DNA of 64,000 bases from Owenia fusiformis. Lineage: Eukaryota > Annelida > Polychaeta > Sabellida > Oweniidae. The translations under genes were made by a program, and so were the position numbers. The notes beneath the pieces were generated by a model that was given only the letters and a program-made list of their open reading frames with translations, ran no database searches and was not told where the DNA came from. The stretch lies in NCBI GenBank assembly GCA_903813345.2, contig CAIIXF020000009.1, forward strand, positions 4,449,530-4,513,529, given 5' to 3'. Shown in pieces: positions 47,401 through 58,140 of the stretch (its first letter is position 1; each line of letters begins with the position of its first letter).

Positions 47401-48051
47401 ATCCATTTGAGATCATGAAGAATTTGAACAGTTTACAAATACCCTGCGTGCAGAGTCTAGTTAAACTACACTCTGCCTAGTAGAGACCATATTACAGTTT
47501 AGTAGCCCCGCCCCCACAACGGGTACCGGTGACAGTTTGGGTAATAAATCACTTTTGACCTATGCGCTGACCTTTCTTCCACCAATCAATGAGCTTGAAG
47601 AAACATACGCTAAATGCGTTCTAATTAAATATGCGTATGTCATTGGTCAATTCCGGGCTCAACGATAACGTCAGAAGGAATGACCAAATATAGAACGTCG
47701 GTCAAATTTGGCCGACGAACACCGATTGGCGTGGTGAGTTCACAGGTTCATTTTAGTTTGAAAGAGTGAAGACGAAGCTCTCTTTTAAGAAGTGAAGTCA
47801 AACGAATGCAAAGGGTAGTTTACAAAATAAGTTGAGGATACTTTTTCTCTTATTATTAGTATTAACTTCTGCGTTAAATGTTATTGTGAGTTCTGCATAA
47901 ATAATCATACCTGATCAACAATGGCTACAGTATAATCAGGGAGAACAGCAAGGCTGATGGGAAGACATTGCTTCCTGTCTCTGTTACTCCCTAATCGCAG
48001 GGTCTTCACCAAGACAGGATGTGCCATCCCTCCTTGAAGGCCCTCAGCCAT
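38436..48051 (-). CDS. triple NHL-type beta-propeller protein, 10 coding exons
   Basis: Coding exons are 48051-47911, 46990-46924, 46324-46213, 45255-44582, 44339-42591, 42148-42003, 41676-41008, 40640-40422, 39939-39880 and 39137-38436. All have GT-AG borders and join in phase to 4539 nt (1512 aa). Blocks of NHL-like blades (for example GVCVDMNDTIYVADGG, NPTGLAIDSNGVLYVTDQ, HPNGVCIDKHGSIFVADW) form three propellers, about residues 15-300, 530-850 and 965-1512. The linker between the first two is proline-rich with PPPIPPR (400-406) and PSAP (354-357, 418-421, 433-436). No RING, B-box or membrane segment is seen, so it is not a full TRIM-NHL ligase. NHL propellers usually bind proteins or RNA. 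The start ATG has a good context (ACAATGG); an upstream in-frame ATG at 48069 directly follows a TAG. The 5' exon has an acceptor at 48128, so a noncoding exon lies upstream. Function is unknown. Confidence 0.88.
45528..45722. repeat. diverged duplicate of 53968-54260
   Basis: Phrases such as CCTACCAATCTATTCCTTACAAT, ATGTTATAAATTG, TCAAAGTGC and CTCGCTAGATCTGATT recur in order, with changes, at 53968-54260. It lies in an intron of the NHL-type gene. Probably an old dispersed repeat of unknown class. Confidence 0.5.
46672..46829. repeat. foldback repeat related to the GTAGCCAGG family
   Basis: Begins CATAGCCAGGGGATGCA and ends AGCTACGCCCCTG, inverted ends of the type seen in the CAGGCCCGTAGCC elements but with a different interior. 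Intronic. Confidence 0.4.
47028..47823. mobile_element. MITE with ~55-bp inverted ends
   Basis: The left end CCCTTTGCATTCATTCG, CTTCTTAAAAGAG, GGCTTCGTCTTC is repeated inverted at 47767-47823. It is intronic in the NHL-type gene, about 0.8 kb. Partial relatives are at 6225-6275 and 35222-35300. The exact boundary and target duplication are not resolved. Confidence 0.65.
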
Positions 48052-48128
48052 TGTTGCCCTTTCTCGCATCTATACTGAATTAGGTATTGGATGGTGGCCT
48101 CCACCTTGCTGTTGAGATGCAAGATGCT

Positions 48129-48765
48129 CTGAAATCAGAACCACTTATATACTCATGAAAATGTACATACAATTTTTGCATGTAGTTATATAATATATAA
48201 TATTTACATATATCAAAGTTATATCTAAATAAATAATCTGAAATATGTATTGCACCATTGGAATTTTTTCATCATGCCTCTGTTTTAAGAGTTTGGCCAT
48301 TCTGATACACATCGCATCTAAAAACCTGTCTATTTAGTTGCTCTGATTTTCCGTGCCAATCCCGAGGGGGCGGGGCTTCCCATACAATCTTCATACAATC
48401 TGCAATCTTCCCATACCAATACCAGGAAGTTTACTCTTGCAAAAAAGTTGATATACTTTTAAAAAAACAAATTTCTTTGTGTTTCCTACAGATTAAATTC
48501 ACCATATTTCATAAGATGTTTATTTCTAATGTTATAAAAATTAATTCGTACGAAAAATATAATATAATTCGCAAGAACTGTTAGAAATAAGTGAATACGT
48601 AGGACTTTGCAAGAAATTGAACTTGGCGATCAGAAAGTGTTTATTACACCGTTTCTATGCAGTTTGTTGAGTGGTCCTTTTGAAAAGTGATGTTTAAATC
48701 ACGTGTTTGTAACAAAGAATTTGATTTGTCTGTCAATTCCACCAATTCCAAATCAAAAGTGCCCT
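48129..48765. other. no gene recognised
   Basis: Lies upstream of the first visible exon of the minus-strand NHL-type gene and should contain its first intron. No coding exon was recognised. Confidence 0.4.
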
Positions 48766-48774
48766 ATACCAAAT

Positions 48775-49271
48775 GGCTTTGTATAAAAAACCTCCTACCT
48801 CATACCCACCTACTCACCTATGTGGAACATGATACAGTCATTGAAAGGTTCAATTTTAGAGATTACTAAATCTCAAAGAAGCTCAAATTATTAACATTTC
48901 TACAATTCCGGCTTTATTTTATGACTAGACAGATGAAAGATCCATAAATAAAGGCATATGGCATTCTAATGTGTAATGACCCGAGGGCGCCCCAGGGGAA
49001 TAAATGACTAACGACAGCAAGCATAGGTCCAACAAGCCAGATAAAGAAATTGAAAGAAAGTGTGCTAAACTCGATGCCCCGAGTGGGAATCGAACCCAGC
49101 TGGGATGTAGTAGCAACTTGCTATCAAGGGTCATTACAAAGGCATCTATAATTCATCATAAACTAAGATTTAATAAACTAAGATCTTTAAAATTGAACCC
49201 TTCAAAGACTGTTTCATGTCCCATGTACGTGGGTAGGTGGGTATGAGGTAGGAGGTTTTTTATACAAAGCC
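48775..49271. mobile_element. Mutator-like MITE with 9-bp target duplication
   Basis: A 497-bp element. Its ends GGCTTTGTATAAAAAACC and the inverse are perfect for 39 bp and remain similar for about 100 bp. It is flanked by ATACCAAAT at 48766-48774 and 49272-49280. Nine-base duplications and long terminal repeats are typical of Mutator-like elements; there is no coding capacity. The centre has a tRNA B-box-like GGTTCGATTCC on the minus strand near 49090, without the rest of a tRNA. Confidence 0.85.
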
Positions 49272-49280
49272 ATACCAAAT

Positions 49281-50740
49281 TCCATGGTCTATGATACAAG
49301 AAAGCTCAATTACAAGCTTGGCAAAATATTAATTGAGATTTACTGGCATGCATGCACAATTTAAGAAAGTTTGAAATAGTACTATATGAGAGAGGTATAG
49401 CAATGGGAAGAATACACATGGCTCCATAGGAAGAACTAACTCAGATTTTTGAGGAATTCATTGTATGCCTGAAATAAGTTTATACCAGTATTTTTGGATT
49501 CTTTAATATAGTTCATAGCTCTAGTGTGTGTACTCAGATAATAAAATGATCATGGTGTTTTATCCAAAAATAATGAACATTTCATTGTTGAAAAATTGTT
49601 TATTAATTACCAACAAGTATGAGTCATGAATCCAAGTGGCTACTTTAATCAAAAGTAAATTACGTTAAAGATCAAATCTAATTTTGCAATGCACTTTGGC
49701 AGAAAATATTTAACCCTGATAATTACAGTAAGGTCATATCATGCATACATGTACAGAAAGGTCATATCATGCATACATGTACAGAAAGGTCATATATCAT
49801 GTATACATGTACAGTAGAACCTGTCTAATCTAAACACCACTTGGGCTGACTTAAAGTGTTTGAATTAGGAGGTGTTCACATTCTGAGGTTTTTGAATTCA
49901 CGAGATTCATGATTTTAAAGAAATGTGATCACATTCTTAATTTATATAAGTATAGTTCTATTAGTGCACATAGCTTCATGGCATTTTTCAATAATCTGAA
50001 AATCAGATTCTGAATTTATTCAAACTACCCAATCGGTACTACTTTTTTCATGGCCTGACTGCGTTGGAAGAACTTGAAATATAAGAGTAACCTGGGTTCT
50101 CCCCAGAATCTAATTGAATGGCGATCCCCCTGCTCACTCAATTTACCCCCCCCCCTGTTCCCCCCTGCTTGCTTAACCCCCCCCCCCCCCCTGTGTTCCA
50201 CCCGCTGCTTGCTTCACCCGCCCAGGGTCCTCAATGTAATCATAAACGGGCCAAGGGAAGAAGTCTTCGATTTTGAGGCAGCATGGGGGAGGTGGTTTGA
50301 CATGCACCCCAGAAGATGCAGGGACAGGAGGCTTTAAGGAAACTGAACAATGAACACTACAACCATATTATCATGAAGTATTATTAAATAAGAGGTTAAC
50401 TAAATGAGATTTGGTGTTGATTTACATTTTGCAAATGAAGAAATATTAACCCCGTAGAAGCTGCTGAAGTACATTTGACAAAGAATGCGAGCGATGCAAG
50501 CGGCAAAAATTGTTCCAAAAATCATGTGAGCGAAGCGAACGACGAAACTTAAAAAATCCCCTACCGCTATGAAAAAATCCTGGAGAGACAACTGAGTAAC
50601 CTAAAGATTGGGAGTCTTACTTTTTTCGGTAGTAGTAATAATATAATATGCAACGTGACGTAGATCTAATAAGACCAAAACTCGCAATTCAAATTGTGAA
50701 GTGAAAAAATGTTATTGTATGCTACCGACCACTTTAGATT
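49281..50740. other. no gene; small repeats and C-rich block
   Basis: A 27-bp tandem repeat (AAGGTCATATCATGCATACA..., three copies, 49731-49815) and a C-rich low-complexity stretch with repeated CCTGCTTGCTT phrases (about 50125-50225). No supported ORF. Confidence 0.55.
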
Positions 50741-50769
50741 GAATCTAAAGGGGTCGTAGGATGCGATAA
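50719..50769. repeat. hairpin with GGTCGTAGGATGCGATAA motif
   Basis: CTACCGACCACTTTAGATT is followed by AATCTAAAGGGGTCGTAGG, an imperfect hairpin. The motif GGTCGTAGGATGCGATAA (50752-50769) recurs twice, in both orientations, in the hairpin at 53411-53454. The two hairpins bracket the palindrome cluster between them. Confidence 0.75.
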
Positions 50770-50870
50770 GAAAAAATGGTGGTTGGTTTGATTTCATATT
50801 TTTTGATCATAACCCACGTACGGCAGAATAAAACATACAGCGCTTTTGGTTAGCGTAAGGCTACAATTTA

Positions 50871-51832
50871 CTCCCGTCGAGAGCTACTTAGATTTTGAAA
50901 GTATAGCTCTCTATCGCTAGGATCAACAGCTTAAGGTACAGCTGGAAAGTAACATTTTGGTAAAAAATTGCTATACCTGCACATGTTATTTTCTGGTACA
51001 AAATAAAGTATGAAGGCATGTGTCAATTTCCTTGCTTTTTTTCAGGAAAGTATCATTACAGTGTCTTGTTTTAGAATATCTGGTAGGGGTTCAATGGAAA
51101 CTCCAGGAAATTCTGATATTTCACACTTTCTATTTTTCCAAATTTTCTTTCAAAGTTTCCAGACAACATAGGAGCTACCATTGACCTGTTTCTAGATATT
51201 CTATAAGTAAACAGTGTAATGATACTTTCCTGAAAAAAGCAAGGAAATACACACACAACTTCATACTTAATTTTGTACCAGAAAATAACATGTGCAGGTA
51301 TAGCAATTTTTTACCAAAATGTTACTTTCCAGCTGAACCTTAAGAATCCTGACTTCAAAGAAAATTTCAGGGAATTCAGCTGACTCATGTTGCACATTAT
51401 ATACCTGAAAATGTATCCTACATCGCCATCTTTCATTCAGCTCAACTATAGAACGTCTCACTGCCCTATGTATCGATCAGGACTTCATTTTATTGGTCGT
51501 GTCAAAAGTTTTGGCCAGGTATATTCAATATGGCGGCTTGACGTTTCCCAAGTTGCGCATGCGTCGATAGTATTTCCGTTTAACCGCCATATTGGAAATG
51601 GATCGAACAAAAAACGATTAGAACTCCTGATCAACATAAAAGCACATCCGCGATCCTACATGCACGGGGAAAGTAGACACATATGAGCCCATATGTAGGC
51701 TACAGTTTGAGACAAACAGCAAGCCGTTGACTGGCGCTGATCAAATTTAGATGTCACAATTCTTCAGCTGGGAGATCCTCACGATGGAGAGCTATACTTT
51801 CAAAATCTAACATGGTAGCTCTCGACGTGAGT
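50871..51832. repeat. inverted repeat around the palindrome
   Basis: CTCCCGTCGAGAGCTACTTA and the following ATTTTGAAAGTATAGCTCTC at 50871-50917 return inverted at 51782-51832 (GGAGAGCTATACTTTCAAAA, GTAGCTCTCGACGTGAG). It encloses the palindrome at 50930-51344 asymmetrically. Confidence 0.75.
50930..51344. repeat. ~415-bp near-complete palindrome
   Basis: The left arm from CTTAAGGTACAGCTGG inward (to about 51097) and the right arm (about 51177-51344, ending CCAGCTGAACCTTAAG) are inverse copies with scattered differences, with a short centre near 51137. Probably a foldback-type nonautonomous element. Confidence 0.8.
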
Positions 51833-51974
51833 AAGCTACAATAACACAGTGGAAGCCTTAGACGAAAGGTAAGTCCCAGCCAGTAGCACATTGCTACCTA
51901 CAGTAACTCTAATATATACTGATATAAGGTAGATCTAAATGCCAATGGGTCAAATTTTGCAAAATATTCACATG

Positions 51975-52996
51975 CTATCTATTGCAAGACTTACGCCTGC
52001 CACAACCGTCGCCATGTTAATCAGTGTTTTTTAAGTAGCGCAAGGATGCTGCCATGACCGTGGTAGTGTTATCGTGTAAGCCTGGTATAACCGTGACAGG
52101 CTGGTATAACCGTGACAATGCTGTATTCTATTGCAAGGCCTGTCATGACCCTGGAAGTGTTATCGTGGAAGCCTGGCGCGACCGTAGCCTTTATTGTGGT
52201 TTATAAACGAATGTGAATATTAATGTATAGTAGTAATTTTGATTTTGACATGATTAAGGTAGTTAAACACCATGATCATAGTATTAAACTGTTTAATTGT
52301 AATGGGGATCACTTAAAATTGTTAAGGATATTCTTGGCATTAATGTCATACATATTTACTAGTCATTGCAATACATTATAACGGTCATAGTAGAACTAAG
52401 CCTAAATCTCTACATTACCACCCCCATACCTGGCCTTGCAATACTATATTACATTGTCACGGTCATACCAGGCTTTGCGATCCCATAATACATTGTCATG
52501 GTCATGCCAGGTTTTCAAATACACATTGTCACGGTCAATTATAGCAATCATAAATTTCTACGTTACCACTCTCATACCCGAACTTGGAATACTATATCAC
52601 ATTGCCATGGCGGTCATACCAAGCCTTGCAATACTATATTACATTGCCATGGTCATGCCAGGCTTTGCAATACACATTGTCACGGTTATAGCAGTCCTAA
52701 TCGTAAATTTCTACATTACCACTCTCATACCTGAACTTGCAATACTATATTACATTGTCACGGTCATGCCAGGCCTTGCAGTACTATATTACATTGTTAC
52801 GGTCACACCAAGCCTTGCAGAACTATATTACATTGTCACGGTCATGGCAGGCATTGCAATATAATACAGCATTGTCGCGGTTATACCAGGCTTTCACGAT
52901 AACATTACCACGGTCATGGCAGGATCCTTGCGCTACTTAAAAAACACTGAATAACATGGTGACGGTTACGCCAGGCGTTAGTCTTGCAACAGATAG
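51975..52996. mobile_element. foldback element with internal 39-bp tandem repeats
   Basis: Ends of about 140-170 bp are inverted: CTATCTATTGCAAGACTTAC at the left and the inverse of CTATCTGTTGCAAGACTAAC at the right, both including TTTTTTAAGTAGCGCAAGG. Between them is an array of a 39-bp unit with TATATTACATTGTCACGGTC and CAGGCCTTGCAATAC phrases; the clearest copies start at 52751, 52790 and 52829. The array stays open in two plus-strand frames because 39 is a multiple of three; I do not regard it as coding. Confidence 0.8.
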
Positions 52997-53047
52997 GGTC
53001 TCAAAATATTCGAGACTGAATCTTTGGATAGTTTTTTTGCAAATGAT

Positions 53048-53236
53048 GCTTGCACAGGAAGTTGTATTAAGTCCTCTTTGGGCCTAAACGGGAACGGAGC
53101 CTTTTGCCCTTCCCCACTCTCAGAACAGATGTATTCCTGAATAATATATATATTCCTGAATACATCTGTTCTGAGAGTGGGGAAGGGCAAAGAAGTTCAG
53201 GCCCAAAAAGGATTTGATACAACTTCCTGTGGATGC
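53048..53236. repeat. ~190-bp hairpin
   Basis: TTGCCCTTCCCCACTCTCAG through GATGTATTC (53103-53136) returns inverted at 53157-53190 without visible mismatch. The outer parts (CAGGAAGTTGTAT, GGGCCT) match imperfectly. The centre is AATAATATATATATTCC. Confidence 0.85.
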
Positions 53237-53410
53237 TTGGCCCCCATAAAGCTATCATATGATGAAATATTACACGGCATGGTATCATTGAGTACCTACC
53301 TACATTCATGTGTCTTGATTGGGCCTTTCAGCCCAAGCAACTGCGTAGAGTCGTCATAAATAAGAAGTATTTCTTGATCTGTTTTTTTTATTTCCGGAAG
53401 TCAACCTTGG

Positions 53411-53454
53411 TTTATCGCATCCTACGACCCCTTTAGGTCGTAGGATGCGATAAA
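53411..53454. repeat. 19-bp perfect hairpin, 6-nt loop
   Basis: TTTATCGCATCCTACGACC and GGTCGTAGGATGCGATAAA are exact inverses around CCCTTTA-type loop sequence. It carries the same motif as the hairpin at 50719-50769. Confidence 0.9.
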
Positions 53455-53741
53455 ACCTTGGTGTATTCTCCTTGCCAGGTGGCGCATTTGATTAGACCAA
53501 TTTATGGCGGGAAATTCAAAAGTTTAAAACTTCCACTCTTACTTCCAAAATCTGTTTTCAGGATATGTACTACGGGCAAATTAATCGTAATTGGACAGCA
53601 AACCTGGTCGTAGGCTACTCCCTGAGCATAGCTTATGCACCATTTTAGTAAATGGTTAAATTAATTAATACTACAGGCCCAGCTCTTTGGCCATTGTTTT
53701 ATATTCCTGTAGAATGTCGATCTCATAATTAGATCTATAGC

Positions 53742-53924
53742 AGTCCCGTGGCCAGAGGGGAAGCTGGCGGATCGGAACTCACCCTGGCTAGAAGTTCTTT
53801 CAATCATGCAGTTTTCTTTATTCTGAGCACTTTTCACATGCTTTTTTACCCAAAACTGTCAAAAAGCTCCCCTCCCTTGGCAAACGCCCCCTCTCCCCTG
53901 ATAAAAGCTGGCTATGGGCAAGTA
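53742..53924. mobile_element. degenerate CAGGCCCGTAGCC-type MITE
   Basis: A diverged copy: GCAGTCCCGTGGCCAGAGG at the left, TCATGCAGTTTTCTTTATTCTGAG inside (in part) and AGCTGGCTATGGGC at the right. Confidence 0.6.
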
Positions 53925-53967
53925 TAGGGGTGAAAAATAGCAAGCAACATGTACTTTTGACCCCGGG

Positions 53968-54630
53968 CTATTGACCTTTCAATCCATTCCTTACAATCTC
54001 AAATATCCAAAATGTTCAGATGTGTTATAAACTGGTTAAGTAGTTGAGGATTTAAAGTGCAAAAACTTGGAATATGTATAAATTCTCCCAAATAATAAAC
54101 ATGCTAAAAATATAAATGACACATGGTTCTAATGTTTAGTTTTCCTGAAGTAAAGTATGAAGTTTGGGGAATTTTAGAAAATAGACACGACAAAGAACTA
54201 AATGAGCCAAAAATAATCTAAAATCAATAATACAATTTTTTGTTTAGCTAGCTCACTAGATTTAATTATCTCTTAAATGTGTGATCTGTATACATAGGGT
54301 GTATTATGATATCCATAATAAATTAGCTCGTTCTTTAAATTAAACAGCCGTTGCTGATCCTCATTATTTCAAAAGAATTCATAATAAGTCGAAACATGTA
54401 CAAAAAATGGGTTGTAAAACAGGATATAATGAATAACTTAGTTAGGGTCTGGCTTCAATTTTCATTATTTAAATGTCTTGTCATTTTAATAACAGTTCAG
54501 TCAAATATTCATTTCAAATTGTTTAAAAACTGTTTCAAAGAAAACCCCACATAAACCTTTTTGCAGATAGCTTTTGATTCCACTTTATAATCTTTGTTGT
54601 TTGTAGTTATTGTAAGCATGTTGGATTACA
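53968..54630. other. no gene; old dispersed repeats
   Basis: 53968-54260 is a diverged copy of 45528-45722. The segment around 54446-54600 (GTCTGGCTTCAATTTT, AACAGTTCAGTCAAATA) recurs at about 59220-59350. No supported ORF. Confidence 0.45.
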
Positions 54631-54634
54631 CGTA

Positions 54635-54863
54635 CAGGCCCGTAGCCAGGGGGGGGGGGGGTCGCAGGGTTCGGGCGACCCCCCCCCCCCCCCCCCTGGC
54701 CAAAAATTCTTTTAAAATCATGCAGTTTTTCACCATTCACCATTTTGAGCACTTCTCAAGTGATTTTCACCATATTTGGGCCAAAATTGTCAAATGTGAA
54801 TTGAACCCCCTGGAAATCTTGGAAACTGCGACCCTCCCCTGGCAAATCCTGGCTACGGGCCTG
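54635..54863. mobile_element. CAGGCCCGTAGCC-type MITE, near-complete
   Basis: CAGGCCCGTAGCCAGG at the left and CCTGGCTACGGGCCTG at the right, about 229 bp, with expanded G and C runs near the left end. No clear 5-bp duplication at the flanks. Confidence 0.8.
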
Positions 54864-57033
54864 CATGTCAAAAATAAGTATTTATCAAGTTCTGCAACAT
54901 TGCTTTCAAGAAGAACAATCCTTTCACATTTTGCCTTTCAATGTCACTCTGAATGGGAAGATTCATCGCGAATCATTTATTTGTAATGCCTGGAAAACAG
55001 CAATTGTGTTTTCTATATTTTGATGAAAATAAATAGCCTAATTGAACCATTTCTGTTCAATTATTAAATGCGAGTATTTTGAATTATTAGGAGATTTAGT
55101 GCAGGGTTGAGCCTCTTCTATTATTGCCCTCCATCAATGGTCATAAAGAAACTGAACTTTTATCACTATATCCTCTCTGCCTCGAGGCTTCCCTTTAGTA
55201 TTCTCAATGGCATCTGGAGGTGGGAGGCCAGGGACTTCATGCTTGGTTCTCAAGAGGTCCGACCAGCTGAAAACATATTAAATGTGTATTCATGAAATAA
55301 TTGGATTGACCTTTCAACATTTCCGGAAATTTCTATGTAGGAATGAGAATGGTTGGCTTGGGAGGGGAGTCAATACTATATCTAGTACCCATTTTTTATT
55401 TCTATGTAGGTATAAGAATGGTTGGCTTGGGATGGGAGTCAATACCAGTACCCATTTTTTATTTCTATGTAGGTATGAGAATGGTTGGCTTGGGATGGGA
55501 GTCAATACCAGTACACATTTTTTATTTCTATGTAGGTATGCGAATGGTTGGCTTGGGATGGGAGTCAGTACTCATTTCCGCTTGGGCTCCAGCTACAAAT
55601 AGGCTACAAAACAAAAGTGCTTTACCAATGGATTAATTGTGTGAAGGATTTTGTTGTTGTGACTTCTCGTGCAATATCTTAGGATTTTATATTTTTGTGC
55701 AGCATTTTAGGTTTTTAACTTTGTGCAAAAGGACTATCAAAAGGACAACCACTTGAGCGTTACCCCTGCTTTGGGCAAATTTGATTTTTTACATACTATA
55801 GATTCGAATGTCTTAATTCATAATTCAATTTGGGTGATACTTCTAGATTTTTCATTTTTATTAGCGCAGTACACTAATGAGCTTCTTTCTCCAAATCGAG
55901 ACTTGTATTTTATTGAATCGGTCTACTGGGTGCACGTTACGACTGCTTCGGACAATTGTGATATTTTTTACATCTTGTAGATTTAAATGTCCTCTTTTGA
56001 ATATTTATAATTTAATTTGGGTGACATTTCTAGATTTTTCATAAAAGTATTATTAGCCCAGGAGGCGGCTCCAAACCGAGAATAGGACTCTGAAGCTGAA
56101 CGGAATGGGTATCTGAAGTAGACTGAATATTGATTCATGTACTTTGTACTTTCCGTTCACGGTTACGTTGTCACTGGTGGTCCGCTCGATTAAGTTGGTT
56201 ACCGAAACGGTATACCGAAACGAACCGTTTCAGTAACAAAATGTCGGAACGTCGTAGGTACGATTTTTCTTTTTTCCTTATTTCACGCGTTGTAGGCAGA
56301 ATCCCCACATTTTTCTCACAAACGTGTATCAGTATCATATGTTTTAGAAAATGTACATGTTTGCGAACAACTAGCTTAGAAGACAACAGAATCATCGATT
56401 AAATACCTCACTTAATATAAGTTACATAAATTGAATGTGTTAAAAGTGCAGATCTTAACTGGGTTTTTTTAAATCAGAATTGAGTATTTCAACTGATCAG
56501 TTACTAACAATACAAAAGGAAATGTACCAGTACTAAATATTCTATTGTTACTATAGCATCCACAGGAGACCATGATATGTCAAAGTAAAAACGTTATAGG
56601 AATCTTGAAGTAAATTGGTCGCACCCAATTTAGTTTTGTTCCAATCCAATATATTTAGGTGGTTATGCAATTATATCTCCATTGTGAAAAACATTAATTG
56701 TAAGATGAATAAACAAATGATCACGGAGATTTCGCCCCGGGGAGTCTATATGATAGATTTCGGACCGGCAAAGAGATGGCAGCAGAAGTAGAATTCGATT
56801 TAACTCCCAAACACAGATTAATTGACCATTCAGTCCCTCTTTATCTAAAATCATTTCTGTCGCCATTTAAAGCTTATCTTCCCCTGATGAATAAATAGGG
56901 GGTGAGACCACTGAGTAGAGTAAGGCTAGTTTCGTGCCATGTCAAAACATTTTGATTGCCCCTTGTATTTTAACTGTCCGTTATTCTTTATTGAATTGTT
57001 GTTGTTGCTGTTGTTGTTGTTGTCTCCTTGTAG
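54864..57033. other. no gene; minisatellite at 55.3 kb
   Basis: Contains the 63-bp minisatellite described separately and a (TTG)n microsatellite at about 56998-57023. An AATAAA on the minus strand (56987-56992) lies about 45 bp past the stop of the sulfotransferase and is its likely poly(A) signal. Otherwise nothing recognised. Confidence 0.5.
55330..55575. repeat. 63-bp minisatellite, four copies
   Basis: The unit holds TTTCTATGTAGGTATGAGAA, TGGTTGGCTTGGGATGGGAG and TCAATACCAGTACCCA. Boxes start at 55330, 55399, 55462 and 55525. Because 63 is a multiple of three, several frames stay open, but none looks like a protein I know. Confidence 0.9.
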
Positions 57034-58140
57034 CTAATTAATTGGCACACCCAAACACGTCAAATGATGGTAAAATCGTTGGAGTATGAATTTATAGAGG
57101 TCGTAATCATCTGCTAACAATTCTCTTATCACAGCAATACTTGTGTTGTCTGGTCGAACCTTATTGTCCCCGACATTTGCATTCTTTGTTGGATTGTATG
57201 CCTCAGTCAATTCATTTTTAAACCTAGGTAAAATAGTCTCCATGGCAACCAATGTTTCATTAAAATGTTCAGTTATTCCAATGAATGTATAATATTCCTC
57301 TATATTGGCTTTAGCTCTTTCGATAGACACCATGGAAGAATTGATATGCATATATTTACCAGAAAACCACTCTGGATACGTTGGTACAATATGTCCCCCT
57401 TTGCATCCCGAGAACGGCCTTGTCTTTAAACACGTTGCAGTGTCTTTGGCACCCCTTCCCATACAACCGGCCTGACGTATCCACAGTCTAAGACAAATTT
57501 CCAGACTTTGCTTAATCTCTTTCGAAGTAAGTTCAAGTCGTTTCCTATGGTACTGGTCTTGCCTGGTATAATAGTACAGTGAGATCCACCTTTCGACGGG
57601 ATCCCGAACTAAGTCTATGAATAAAGGCTGCTTGTATCCCAGTTCCTTAAAATCAAAGAAACCTAAATGTCCCATAAAGATGTATGGCTTTTTAGTAAAA
57701 GGTAGAACTTCATTTTAAACAAATTTCTGCTTGCTTGCAAAGTCTGGTACCTTAAGAACACTTTGTATCACCAAAGGCCATGTATAATGAGTAGAGTATT
57801 TTTCAGAATATTTACAAGCATGCGTCAAAATTTGCACAAAAGTTGTACTTGCACATTTAGATAATTCAGTATAAATTATCAGATCTTCATTCCGATCTTT
57901 TTCTGAATATCCTCCCAGATTGGATCCTTTGCATGTCTGCTGTTTATCCGATCTTTGTTTGGATAACATTGGTAGCATCCTCCTTGGCATCTTCGGACCA
58001 TCTTCGCTCATTTGGATCTCGTCTAATGAGCACATACATGGTGCGTGCGAAGACGTCATAAAACGCCAAACTAACGTAATTGCACTTAAAATTGTTAAAA
58101 TTGCGAAGAAATACTTGTAGTAACGAGAGGAACATGCCAT
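57034..58140 (-). pseudogene. uronyl/heparan 2-O-sulfotransferase-like, one nonsense codon
   Basis: A single reading frame from ATG 58140 to the stop at 57034 (368 codons) is broken only by TAA at 57717-57715 (codon 142). The first part has a short basic N-terminus, a signal-anchor helix (about 8-28, FFAILTILSAITLVW) and the 5'-phosphosulfate box YTELSKCASTTF (K95, S98). The second part has the 3'-phosphate box DLVRDPVERW (176-185), HIVPTYPEWF and the FIGITEHFNETL region. These match the Golgi type II enzymes that move sulfate from PAPS to the 2-O of uronic acids in glycosaminoglycans (UST/HS2ST/pipe family, 350-410 aa). The gene is intronless. The stop may be a true loss, a polymorphism or a sequencing error. 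If translated it would lack the 3'-phosphate site. AATAAA follows at 56992-56987. Confidence 0.85.

Noticed and set aside
49080-49140. tRNA-like sequence on the minus strand (GGTTCGATTCC with GGGGCA end)
   Set aside because: No matching 5' acceptor strand, anticodon arm or full A-box; treated as a B-box-like piece inside a MITE.
52436-52940. Long ORFs of repeating peptides (142 and 67 codons) in the 39-bp array
   Set aside because: Open only because the repeat period is a multiple of three and the unit lacks a stop; several frames are open at once.
53371-53460. Hairpin at 53411-53454 considered as a bacterial-type terminator or REP
   Set aside because: The context is eukaryotic and no transcript ends there; it is reported only as a repeat.
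55282-55636. Overlapping repeat-rich ORFs (97-106 codons)
   Set aside because: Explained by the 63-bp minisatellite; open in two plus frames and one minus frame, so not evidence for coding.
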